A stretch of 13,436 bases of DNA from DASROJ01 sp035646975 (GTDB lineage Bacteria > Acidobacteriota > Polarisedimenticolia > JACPZX01 > DASXTC01). This document shows positions 1-6,394 of this stretch, in pieces; the first letter of the stretch is position 1, and each line of letters starts with the position of its first letter. The stretch is taken from positions 1-13,436 of the forward strand of contig DASROJ010000228.1 in assembly GCA_035646975.1 (NCBI GenBank), given 5' to 3'. The notes beneath the pieces were generated by a model. It was not told where the DNA came from, searched no databases, and was given only the letters and a program-made list of their open reading frames with translations. Position numbers and translations under genes: made by a program.

Positions 1-1
1 C

Positions 2-181
2 GTCGCCGCCACGTTGAATGCCGCCTGGTCCATCGATCGCTCGCCGGCTGTCGGCAGCCTCGAGCCAGGCAAACTGATGGATGCCGTCGTCGTCAACGGC
101 GCGCTCACGGAGCTCATTCGCGTGGGTGCACCCGCGATTCAGACTGTTATCAAACGCGGGAAGATCGTCTTCCGGAGATGA
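2..181 (+). CDS. hutI: Imidazolonepropionase (HutI), C-terminal fragment
   Basis: The left edge cuts this gene, leaving the last 59 codons and a TGA stop at 179-181. The visible protein runs from VAATLNAAWSIDR through GSLEPGKLMDAVVV to TVIKRGKIVFRR. The N-A-A then G-S-L-E-P-G-K pattern and the closing V-I-K-R-G-K are typical of the C-terminal composite domain of amidohydrolase-superfamily enzymes. The spacing and the 'RVGAPAIQTVIKRGK' tail fit HutI, which hydrolyses imidazolone-5-propionate to N-formimidoyl-L-glutamate in histidine degradation. The metal-binding and catalytic residues lie outside the window. The next gene, 6 bp downstream, is a folate cyclodeaminase-like protein that handles the formimino group released by this pathway, which supports HutI over another amidohydrolase (a dihydroorotase- or adenine deaminase-like enzyme would be the alternative). 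Confidence 0.75.
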   Translation, partial: VAATLNAAWSIDRSPAVGSLEPGKLMDAVVVNGALTELIRVGAPAIQTVIKRGKIVFRR

Positions 182-187
182 TCAGAA

Positions 188-847
188 ATGACCGCTGAAC
201 CACCCACGCCAGACCCGCAACCATCGATTCAGTTTGCCGAGATGGCGCTGGCCGATTTGATGGATGCGTTTTCATCGACCGATGCCGTGCCGGGCGGCGG
301 CTCCGCGGCCGCGCTCGCCGGAGCCGTGGGCGTGTCGCTACTCCTCATGGTCGCGGGTTTCACGAAGACGAAGACCGGCGCACCGGAAGAAACCGCGGAT
401 CTCGCGGAAGCCGCCTCGCGACTGCATCCGCTTCGCGATTCGCTGCTGGAGCTCGTGGACCGCGACAGCGACGCCTACCGACACCTATTGACCGCTTTTC
501 GACTCCCCAAGGAATCAGACGTCCAGAAGACGGCGCGAGTGGACGCGATCGATCGCGCGACGCGCGCGGCGATAGACGCGCCGCTCGACACAATGCGCGC
601 GTCCCAACAGGCGCTACGTGGTGCGGTGGTCGTCGCCGTCAACGGAAGCCGCCGGGCCACGAGCGACGTCGGTGTCGCGGTGGAGCTGCTCGGCGCCGCC
701 CTGCGAGGTGCGCGGCTGAACGTGCAGATCAATCTCGCCGGCGTGAACGACCCGGCCTACGTCGCGCGAGTCCGCGAAGAAGTCGAAGAACTCGAATCGG
801 ACGCAATGGCAGACATCGGGCACGCACGCCGCGCACTGGACGGGTGA
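188..847 (+). CDS. Formimidoyltetrahydrofolate cyclodeaminase-like protein (FTCD_C family)
   Basis: This 219-aa protein matches the stand-alone cyclodeaminase domain of formiminotransferase-cyclodeaminase. That enzyme converts 5-formimidoyl-THF to 5,10-methenyl-THF and ammonia, feeding the one-carbon unit from histidine into the folate pool. Visible hallmarks are VPGGGSAAALAGAVG near residues 34-48, the DRDSDAY segment near 91-97, and the C-terminal SDVGVAVELLGAALRGARLNVQINL stretch of the all-helical fold (key part: SDVGVA and NVQINL). The length is normal for the domain alone. The protein lacks the transferase domain that is fused to it in animals. A GGAG at about 175-178 overlaps the hutI stop and precedes the ATG at normal distance, so the two genes are translationally coupled. 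The TGA stop (845-847) overlaps the first unit of a heptamer repeat. Some family members act as methenyl-THF cyclohydrolases (FchA), so the exact reaction is less certain than the family. Confidence 0.85.
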   Translation: MTAEPPTPDPQPSIQFAEMALADLMDAFSSTDAVPGGGSAAALAGAVGVSLLLMVAGFTKTKTGAPEETADLAEAASRLHPLRDSLLELVDRDSDAYRHLLTAFRLPKESDVQKTARVDAIDRATRAAIDAPLDTMRASQQALRGAVVVAVNGSRRATSDVGVAVELLGAALRGARLNVQINLAGVNDPAYVARVREEVEELESDAMADIGHARRALDG

Positions 848-887
848 TTTGCGATTTGTGATTTGTGATTTGCGATTTGTGATTAGC
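846..887 (+). repeat. Heptamer tandem array (GATTTGY)x5 plus a terminal GATTAGC
   Basis: Six contiguous 7-bp units are visible: GATTTGC, GATTTGT, GATTTGT, GATTTGC, GATTTGT, GATTAGC. The TGA stop of the upstream + gene ends inside the first unit. The TAA stop of the convergent - gene (883-885) lies inside the last unit. The array therefore fills the whole convergent intergenic space. A second array of the same unit in the opposite orientation lies at 1303-1337. The function is unknown. Confidence 0.9.
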
Positions 888-1254
888 GGTTCCGCAGCGG
901 GTTCGGTCCCGGCGCCACGCCGGCGCCCATATTGATTCCCTGGACGGTGAACTGGAAACGAATCGGGTACTTGTAGTTGGGGAACACTTCCACGGAATCC
1001 GTGTATGCCGCGCTCGCGGTCGTGCGAAGCCCCTCCCGTGTCACCTGGACGTCGTCCTCGGCGACCGGCAATTCCAGTGCTTCCGCTTTCAGCAGAATCT
1101 GATTCTGCAGTTCACCCGGGACCAGGCGGCCGCCGAACGTGACCAGCTCCTGGGACTCGTCTTTCAGCTGGTAGTACCTGGACGCCGCGTAGCCCACACG
1201 CGCCGCCGCGTTGACGATGGCGGCCGCGATGAGGAGCTTGACGACGGTCTTCAC
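883..1254 (-). CDS. Small membrane-anchored DUF4845-like protein downstream of lepB
   Basis: This 123-aa protein starts at a GTG (1252-1254); no in-frame ATG or good Shine-Dalgarno site is visible. It has one N-terminal hydrophobic segment (about residues 4-24, VKLLIAAAIVNAAARVGYAA). A probably extracytoplasmic 100-residue domain follows, with conserved-looking LPVAEDDVQVTREG (about 62-75) and a beta-rich YTDSVEVFPNYKYPIRFQF stretch. Its size, N-terminal anchor, 'I...A..L.LP..DV.V.REG' pattern and position just after lepB resemble the DUF4845 proteins found downstream of lepB in Proteobacteria. The family has no established function. A role linked to protein export or the signal peptidase is a neighbourhood guess only. 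It lies 77 bp after lepB, and heptamer arrays flank it on both sides. A divergent pilin-like protein is a less likely alternative. Confidence 0.75.
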   Translation of the reverse strand: MKTVVKLLIAAAIVNAAARVGYAASRYYQLKDESQELVTFGGRLVPGELQNQILLKAEALELPVAEDDVQVTREGLRTTASAAYTDSVEVFPNYKYPIRFQFTVQGINMGAGVAPGPNPLRNR

Positions 1255-1290
1255 GTACGTACGGTTCGGACCGAAGGGAAGAAATCTTTA

Positions 1291-1309
1291 GATTTGCGAA
1301 TCGCAAATC
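1291..1309. repeat. Perfect 19-bp palindrome between lepB and the DUF4845-like gene
   Basis: Two 9-bp arms, GATTTGCGA and TCGCAAATC, flank a single central A. The right arm ends in the first unit (gcaaatc, 1303-1309) of the heptamer array. The left arm is a unit turned the other way. In lepB mRNA it could form a hairpin, but no U-tract follows, so it is not a convincing intrinsic terminator. It could instead be an RNA-stabilising hairpin or simply a by-product of repeat turnover. Confidence 0.85.
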
Positions 1310-1337
1310 ACAAATCACAAATCACAAATCGCTAATG
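1303..1337 (-). repeat. Second heptamer array, inverted relative to 846-887
   Basis: Read on the - strand this is CATTAGC followed by GATTTGT three times and GATTTGC. The lepB stop codon (TAG, 1332-1334) lies in the CATTAGC unit, just as a stop codon lies in the GATTAGC unit of the first array. The two arrays face each other across the DUF4845-like gene and could anneal as interrupted inverted repeats about 415 bp apart. Confidence 0.9.
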
Positions 1338-2030
1338 GATCTGGTGGAACAATCGGCTCCAGCGGATGGTCGTGAAGAACCGTGCGATCCCGCCGGACGG
1401 CTGCCCTTCCTCGCTGTCCTCGAAGGACCAGTAGATGAACGCCGCCTTGCCTTTCACGTACTCGCGCGGGAGAAAACCCCAGTAGCGGCTGTCTTCGGAG
1501 TTGTCGCGGTTGTCGCCCATCATGAAGTAGTGATTGGCCGGAACCGTGACAGGGCCGTAATGAACGCGAACGTCGAAGTCCTCCTGCGGGCTGTCGCCCG
1601 GAGGTGGAAACAGGTAGTGGACGTACGGCTCGTCGAGCGGCTTGCCGTTGACGTAGACCTTCTTGTTGCGAAGCTCGATCGTGTCGCCGGGAAGTCCGAT
1701 CGTGCGCTTGATGAAGTCGCGCTCGGGGTCTTCTGGGAATTTGAAGACGATCACGTCGCCGCGCTTGATCTCGTCAATTGGCAGCAACATCTGCTCGAGA
1801 CGGCTGAGCGTCGGGCCGAAGATGAACTTGTTCACCAGCAGGTGATCGCCGATGAGCAGGTTGTTCTCCATCGAACCGGTCGGGATCTTGAAAGCCTGGA
1901 CGATAAAGGTGCGAACGAACAGCGCGAGGATCACCGCCACGCAGATCGACTCGAAGTACTCGCGGACCGTGGACTTGTGGTACGCGGCAGGCGGCTCGAC
2001 GGCCGGCGTCTTCATTGCTGGTCTGGCCAT
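1332..2030 (-). CDS. lepB: Signal peptidase I
   Basis: This 232-aa membrane serine protease removes signal peptides from exported proteins on the outer face of the inner membrane. One transmembrane helix (about residues 27-46) precedes the catalytic domain. Box B is TGSMENNLLIGD, with the nucleophile at Ser53. Box D is DFIKRTIGLPGD, with the general base at Lys108. Box E is GDNRDNSEDSR (172-182). All the classic family S26A landmarks are intact and the length is typical. The start ATG (2028-2030) follows a GTAGGAGC Shine-Dalgarno sequence at rather short spacing; a second in-frame ATG at 2013-2015 is possible but lies 18 nt from that site. The gene begins 14 bp after the lepA stop, so the two are surely co-transcribed and probably translationally coupled. 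The sequence after Box E is short, with no cytoplasmic extension. Confidence 0.97.
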   Translation of the reverse strand: MARPAMKTPAVEPPAAYHKSTVREYFESICVAVILALFVRTFIVQAFKIPTGSMENNLLIGDHLLVNKFIFGPTLSRLEQMLLPIDEIKRGDVIVFKFPEDPERDFIKRTIGLPGDTIELRNKKVYVNGKPLDEPYVHYLFPPPGDSPQEDFDVRVHYGPVTVPANHYFMMGDNRDNSEDSRYWGFLPREYVKGKAAFIYWSFEDSEEGQPSGGIARFFTTIRWSRLFHQIH

Positions 2031-2044
2031 GCGCTCCTACAATT

Positions 2045-3847
2045 TTATTCCGTCCCCACCTTCAACACTGCCAGAAAGGCCTCCTGGGGAATTTCCACCC
2101 GCCCGACCCTCTTCATCCGCTTTTTCCCTTCCTTCTGCTTCTCCAAGAGCTTGCGTTTGCGCGTGATGTCGCCGCCATAGCACTTGGCGATGACGTTCTT
2201 GCGCATCGGCTTGACGGTCTCGCGGGCGACGATGCGCGTGCCGATCGAGGCCTGTATCACCACTTCGAACATCTGGCGCGGAATCACCTCGCGCATCTTC
2301 TCGGCGAGCGCCTTGCCGCGCACGTACGACTTCTCTTTGTGGACGATGAGCGACAGCGCGTCCACCGGGTCTCCGTTGACCAGGATGTCGAGCTTCACGA
2401 GGTCCGACACCTGGTAACCTGTCAGATGGTAGTCCAGACTGGCGTATCCACGGGAAAGGGATTTCAGCTTGTCGTAGAAATCCAGCACGATCTCGTTGAG
2501 CGGCAGCGCATAGGTCAGCAGCACCCGCGTGGGCGACAGGTACTTCATCTCGACCTGCGTGCCGCGACGGTCCTCCGCCAGCTTGAAGATGCCGCCGAGA
2601 TACTCGGGCGGTGTGATGATGAGCGCGGTGATGATCGGCTCCTCGATGGCGGAGATCTCCTGGGTGGTCGGCATCTTCGTCGGATTGGAGATCTCCAGCA
2701 GGTCGCCCGAGGTGGTCAGCACGCGATAGCCGACGCCGGGTGCCGTGGTGAGCAGGTCGAGGTTGAACTCCCGCTCCAGACGCGCCTGGATGATCTCCAT
2801 GTGCAGCAGCCCGAGAAATCCGCACCGGAACCCGAACCCGAGCGCCGTGGAGCTCTCCGGCTCGTAGAAGAACGACGAGTCGTTGAGCCGCAGCTTTTCC
2901 AGCGCGTCGCGCAGGTTCTCGTAGTTGGTGTCGTCGGTGGGATAGAGCCCGGCGAACACCAGCGGCTTGATCTTCTGGAACCCGGGAAACGCGGTCACCG
3001 TGGGACGCTTGTCGTCGGTGACCGTGTCGCCTATCTGACAGTCCGACACGTCCTTCATCCCGGCCACGATGTATCCGACCTCGCCCACCGACAGCCGGCC
3101 GGTGCTCTTCATCTTGGGGGTGTAGATGCCGACCTCTTCGGCGTCGTAGGTGCGGCCGGTGGCCATCAGCCGGATCCGCTGGCGCTCCACGATGGTTCCT
3201 TCGATGACACGCACCAGCATGATCACACCGCGATAAGGGTCGTACCACGAGTCGAAGATCAACGCCTTGGCGGGGGCGTCCGGGTCGCCCTGTGGCGCCG
3301 GCACCCGCTCGATGATCGCTTCGAGGATCTCGTCGATGCCGATCCCCTCCTTGGCCGATGCCAGGATGGCGTCGGTGGCGTCCAGCCCGATCACGTCGCG
3401 GATCTGGTCGCGCGTGCGCTCGGGCTCGGCGCTCTGGACGTCAATCTTGTTGATCACCGGGATGATGGCAAGGTTTCCCTCGATGGCCATGTAGGCGTTG
3501 GCCAGCGTCTGCGCCTCCACGCCCTGGGTGGCGTCGACCACCAGCAGCGCCCCTTCGCAGGCCGACAGGCTGCGGCTGACCTCGTAGCTGAAATCCACGT
3601 GGCCGGGCGTATCGATCAGGTTGAACAGGTACTTCTCGCCGGCGCGGGACAGATAGTTCAGCGCCACCGAGTGCGCCTTGATGGTGATGCCCCGCTCGCG
3701 CTCGAGGTCCATGTCGTCGAGCACCTGGTTTTCCATCTCCCGGGCCGTCAGGGCAAAGGTCTTCTCGAGTATCCGGTCGGCCAGGGTGGACTTGCCGTGG
3801 TCGATGTGCGCGATGATGGAAAAATTCCTGATTTTTTCCGCTTTCAT
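2045..3847 (-). CDS. lepA: Elongation factor 4 (LepA), ribosomal GTPase
   Basis: This 600-aa translational GTPase binds ribosomes and has been implicated in back-translocation and in ribosome biogenesis or initiation. All G motifs are intact: AHIDHGKS (13-20), RGITIKAHS (52-60), DTPGH (79-83), NKID (133-136) and SAKEG (about 164-168). The LepA C-terminal domain ends near KMRKN/GGDITRKRKLLEKQKEGKKRM, the family's basic tail. I chose the ATG at 3845-3847 because the family begins directly with IRNFSIIAHIDHG and a GAGGA sits at 3859-3863. The frame stays open a further 79 codons upstream, but that part does not resemble LepA. Its own promoter-like element lies about 50 bp upstream. lepB follows immediately, an arrangement conserved in many bacteria. 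Confidence 0.97.
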   Translation of the reverse strand: MKAEKIRNFSIIAHIDHGKSTLADRILEKTFALTAREMENQVLDDMDLERERGITIKAHSVALNYLSRAGEKYLFNLIDTPGHVDFSYEVSRSLSACEGALLVVDATQGVEAQTLANAYMAIEGNLAIIPVINKIDVQSAEPERTRDQIRDVIGLDATDAILASAKEGIGIDEILEAIIERVPAPQGDPDAPAKALIFDSWYDPYRGVIMLVRVIEGTIVERQRIRLMATGRTYDAEEVGIYTPKMKSTGRLSVGEVGYIVAGMKDVSDCQIGDTVTDDKRPTVTAFPGFQKIKPLVFAGLYPTDDTNYENLRDALEKLRLNDSSFFYEPESSTALGFGFRCGFLGLLHMEIIQARLEREFNLDLLTTAPGVGYRVLTTSGDLLEISNPTKMPTTQEISAIEEPIITALIITPPEYLGGIFKLAEDRRGTQVEMKYLSPTRVLLTYALPLNEIVLDFYDKLKSLSRGYASLDYHLTGYQVSDLVKLDILVNGDPVDALSLIVHKEKSYVRGKALAEKMREVIPRQMFEVVIQASIGTRIVARETVKPMRKNVIAKCYGGDITRKRKLLEKQKEGKKRMKRVGRVEIPQEAFLAVLKVGTE

Positions 3848-3891
3848 CTGACGGCTTGTCCTCGCTCGCGATTTGACGTGATGAGCCGGGC

Positions 3892-3920
3892 AGTATAGCG
3901 CACGGGCCTGCGGGAGTCGT
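3892..3920 (-). promoter_or_regulatory. lepA: Putative sigma70-type promoter of lepA
   Basis: On the - strand a TATACT (-10, 3892-3897) lies 17 bp downstream of ACGACT (-35-like, 3915-3920, matching only the GAC core). The predicted start of transcription is near 3885, giving a leader of about 38 nt that contains the GAGGA ribosome site. The -10 is good and the -35 weak. It could let the lepA-lepB unit be expressed independently of mtnA-tsaD. Confidence 0.4.
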
Positions 3921-3943
3921 TCAGCGCCCAGCCAGTGCCCGCC

Positions 3944-3979
3944 TCTGAGACGGACGGTCTCAGAAGTCTCACTGTGAGA
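3944..3979. repeat. Two adjacent hairpin-forming inverted repeats in the tsaD-lepA gap
   Basis: The first has 8-bp arms TCTGAGAC (3944-3951) and GTCTCAGA (3957-3964) around a 5-nt loop. The second is TCTCAC T GTGAGA (3967-3979), with 6-bp arms and a 1-nt centre. Both contain the word GTCTCA/TCTCAC, so they look related. On the - strand they lie after tsaD and upstream of the lepA promoter-like element. No T-run follows on either strand, so an operator or an attenuating hairpin is as likely as a terminator. The rest of the 280-bp gap (3848-4127) holds the promoter and octamer repeats listed separately and no gene I can support. Confidence 0.6.
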
Positions 3980-4040
3980 GAGGCCGTCGGCCGCAAACCC
4001 GCATGGGACGTGAAGCAGCGCTGGCACGACGGTTGCCACT

Positions 4041-4072
4041 GTTCGCATGTTCGGATGTACGTATGTTCGTGA
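4041..4072. repeat. Degenerate octamer tandem repeat
   Basis: Four contiguous 8-bp units, GTTCGCAT, GTTCGGAT, GTACGTAT and GTTCGTGA, share a GTtCGnat core. The words GTACGTA and GTTCGGA also occur together at 1253-1270, upstream of and overlapping the GTG start of the DUF4845-like gene. This may be a second family of short intergenic repeats in this genome. Confidence 0.6.
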
Positions 4073-4127
4073 GCTGCCCGCCAACGTCAGTCGTGTGATT
4101 CCGCGGGAGTCGCTCGACCGGAAGGCG

Positions 4128-5285
4128 CTAGAGTCGTGCTCCGGGGTCGGCGTTGAGCGAGTAGCCGGCTGTGCGCCCCTGGATCAGATGGTGATAGCCG
4201 GCAGAGGCGATCATCGCGCCGTTGTCCGTGGTGAGCAGCGGGCTCGGGTAGAACACGGGAATCCCGAGCCGCTCACCGGTCTGGCGCGCCGCCTCGCGCA
4301 GCCGGCTGTTGCAGGCCACGCCGCCGCTCAGCCCGATCGAGCGGGCCTGGTGCAGCCGGGCGGCCTTGATGGTGTGATCGATCAGGTACTGGACAAGAGA
4401 TTCCTGAAAGGATGCGAGCAGGTCCAGCACCTTGGCTGGGACCTGCTGGAGATCTCGGGCCGGCGATTCAGCACCACCCCCATTGCTGGCCGGGAGGACG
4501 TCGGTGGTCGCGTGGCCGTGAAGCTCGCGGGGCTTCGACGCGGCCGCGTGGCCATCGACGTGCGTCCCCGATGAAACGGGCCGGATGCCGTTCGCCTGCA
4601 CGTACCGCAGCACCGCCGTCTTCATCCCGCTGAAAGAGAAATCCAGCGTGCCATCGCTCATCCTCGGGCGGGTGAAGGCGACGGCTCCGGGATCGCCGAG
4701 CTTCGCCAGCCGGTCGATGATCGGCCCGCCTGGGTATCCCAGCCCGAGCAGCTTGGAGACCTTGTCGTAGGCCTCCCCGGCGGCGTCGTCGCGTGTGTGC
4801 GCCAGGGGGCGATACACCCCCGGCTCGGGGACCAGGTACAGCGACGTGTCGCCCCCCGAGACCATCAGCATGATCATTGGCAGCGGGATGTCCGCGTGCT
4901 CGATGAAAACCGAATGGATGTGCCCCTCGTGATGGTTCACCGCCGCCAGCGGCAGCTCGTGCACCATCGCCAGCGCCTTGGCCACCGAGACGCCGATGAG
5001 CAGCGAGCCGACCAGACCCGGCCCGAACGTCACCGCGATGCCGCCGAGCTCTTCAAGCCTCACCCCGGCGGTGTCGAGCGCCTCGGTCACCACGGTGTCG
5101 ATGGCCAGGATGTGCTGACGCGAGGCCAGCTCGGGCACCACGCCGCCGTAACGGCGATGAATCGGCACCTGCGAGGCGATGATGTTGGACAGCACGTCGC
5201 GCGGCCCGCGCAGCACGGCGGCCGCCGTCTCGTCACATGAGCTCTCGATGCCGAGGATCAGCTCAGATTTCAACGGGGTGGGCAT
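4128..5285 (-). CDS. tsaD: tRNA N6-threonylcarbamoyladenosine transferase TsaD, with an internal insertion
   Basis: This 385-aa ASKHA-fold enzyme works with TsaB and TsaE to transfer the threonylcarbamoyl group to A37 of ANN-decoding tRNAs. The N-terminal GIESSCDETAAAV (12-24) is diagnostic. The metal-binding VNHHEGH motif gives His118 and His122, and TTDNGAM gives Asp354. SGGDTSLY (143-150), GEAYDKVSKLLGLGYPGGP and FSFSGMKTAVLRY are all present. The protein is some 40-45 residues longer than usual. The excess is a low-complexity, His/Ala/Gly-rich segment at about residues 237-279, between the FSFSGMKTAV helix and the family's 'ASFQES' helix. The start ATG (5283-5285) lacks a clear Shine-Dalgarno site but lies 22 bp after the mtnA stop, suggesting translational coupling. 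The function is housekeeping and the call is secure. Confidence 0.96.
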   Translation of the reverse strand: MPTPLKSELILGIESSCDETAAAVLRGPRDVLSNIIASQVPIHRRYGGVVPELASRQHILAIDTVVTEALDTAGVRLEELGGIAVTFGPGLVGSLLIGVSVAKALAMVHELPLAAVNHHEGHIHSVFIEHADIPLPMIMLMVSGGDTSLYLVPEPGVYRPLAHTRDDAAGEAYDKVSKLLGLGYPGGPIIDRLAKLGDPGAVAFTRPRMSDGTLDFSFSGMKTAVLRYVQANGIRPVSSGTHVDGHAAASKPRELHGHATTDVLPASNGGGAESPARDLQQVPAKVLDLLASFQESLVQYLIDHTIKAARLHQARSIGLSGGVACNSRLREAARQTGERLGIPVFYPSPLLTTDNGAMIASAGYHHLIQGRTAGYSLNADPGARL

Positions 5286-5307
5286 CCAGCAAGGATATCA
5301 CCCGGAG

Positions 5308-6387
5308 CTATCGTCGCTGGGCGAACAGCCCGGACAGACTCTCGGTGTAGGGAGACTTCGCCACGCCGGCGTCGGTGATGATCGCGGCGATGTACGTGTG
5401 GGGTGTGACGTCGAAGGCCGGGTTGGCCACCGGCACTCCTTCGGGGGAAATGGCCTGGTCCTTGAAATGGCTGACCTCGCGTCCGTTGCGTTCTTCGATC
5501 GGGATCTGATCGCCCGACGGGATTTTCAGATCGACCGTGGTCAGGGGCGCCGCCACATAGAAGGGAATCTTGTTCTCATGGGCCAGCACCGCCACCGAGT
5601 AGGTGCCGATCTTGTTGGCCGTGTCGCCGTTGGCTGCGATCCGGTCGGCTCCCACGATCACCGCGCCGATGTCTCCCTTCTTCATGAAGTGGCCCGCCAT
5701 GTTGTCGGTGATCACGGTGACCGGGATGCCGTCCTTGGCCAGCTCCCACGCGGTGAGCCGCGCGCCCTGGAAGAACGGCCGCGTCTCGTCGGCCAGCACG
5801 CTGATCTTCTTGCCTGCCCCCACCGCCGCGCGGATGACACCCAGCGCGGTTCCGTATCCCGACGTGGCCAGTGCGCCGGCGTTGCAGTGCGTGAGCACCT
5901 GCCCCGAATCCGGCATCAGCGCCGCGCCGAACTGGCCCATGCGCCGGCAGGCCTCTTCGTCCTCGCGGCGTATCGACAGGGCTTCTTCCACCATACGGGA
6001 TGAAATCTTCGCCGGCGGGGCGTCGCTCATCGAGAGGTAGACCTGCTTCATCCTCTCGATGGCCCAGAACAGGTTCACCGCGGTGGGGCGCGTGGCCGCC
6101 AGCAGATCGGACACCCGGTCGAGTCGCTGCCTGAACGCCTTGCCCGGGAGATCCTTCGCCTGCACCGCTCCGAGCGCCACGCCCATCGCCGCCGCCACGC
6201 CGATGGCCGGGGCGCCGCGAATCACCATCGTGCGGATTGCCTCGGCGACTTCTTCAGGGGTGCGCAGGGTGAGATAGTTCTCCACCGTGGGCAGCGCCCG
6301 CTGGTCGAGCATGACCACACCGGCTTCGCTCCACTCCACCGTGTGGAAGGTCATGCCGTCCTGGGGAGTCTCCGGCATTTGGCTCAT
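5308..6387 (-). CDS. mtnA: S-methyl-5-thioribose-1-phosphate isomerase
   Basis: This 359-aa enzyme converts 5-methylthioribose-1-phosphate to 5-methylthioribulose-1-phosphate in the methionine salvage pathway. It belongs to the eIF2B-like aldose isomerase family. Key signatures are RGAPAIGVAAAMG (57-69), THCNAGALATSGYGTALG with the catalytic Cys168, and GADRIAANGDTANKIGTY with the catalytic Asp248. The length is normal. The ATG at 6385-6387 has no visible Shine-Dalgarno site, and the promoter elements at 6395-6424 predict a transcript that starts almost at this codon. The in-frame ATG at 6376-6378 is an alternative. No other salvage gene (mtnB, mtnC, mtnP) is visible, so the rest of the pathway must be elsewhere. 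Some homologues act on 5-deoxyribose-1-phosphate or 5-methylthioribose equivalents, so the substrate is inferred from the family. Confidence 0.95.
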   Translation of the reverse strand: MSQMPETPQDGMTFHTVEWSEAGVVMLDQRALPTVENYLTLRTPEEVAEAIRTMVIRGAPAIGVAAAMGVALGAVQAKDLPGKAFRQRLDRVSDLLAATRPTAVNLFWAIERMKQVYLSMSDAPPAKISSRMVEEALSIRREDEEACRRMGQFGAALMPDSGQVLTHCNAGALATSGYGTALGVIRAAVGAGKKISVLADETRPFFQGARLTAWELAKDGIPVTVITDNMAGHFMKKGDIGAVIVGADRIAANGDTANKIGTYSVAVLAHENKIPFYVAAPLTTVDLKIPSGDQIPIEERNGREVSHFKDQAISPEGVPVANPAFDVTPHTYIAAIITDAGVAKSPYTESLSGLFAQRR

Positions 6388-6394
6388 GGGGCCG

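Noticed and set aside
1112..1318. A 68-codon - strand frame that starts inside the second heptamer array (MICDLRFANLKI...)
   Set aside because: Its start is a by-product of translating the array, and it overlaps the better-supported DUF4845-like gene in another frame.
846..1337. The facing repeats as ends of an insertion sequence or as a CRISPR array
   Set aside because: The repeats are 7 bp and tandem without spacers. There is no transposase, target-site duplication or cas gene, and the enclosed gene belongs to the conserved lepB neighbourhood.
2015..3898. A 627-codon open frame on the + strand antisense to lepA and the start of lepB
   Set aside because: It mirrors the codon structure of the strongly supported lepA gene. 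Its product is a low-complexity Arg/Asp/His/Leu-rich sequence typical of antisense frames in GC-rich DNA, with no recognisable domain.
3944..3964. An intrinsic terminator for tsaD
   Set aside because: The stem is good, but no T-run follows on the - strand, so it is listed as an inverted repeat of unknown role.
3848..4084. An upstream extension of LepA by 79 residues
   Set aside because: The extension contains the hairpins, octamer repeats and promoter-like element. It has no LepA similarity, and the ATG at 3847 gives the normal 600-aa length with a ribosome site.
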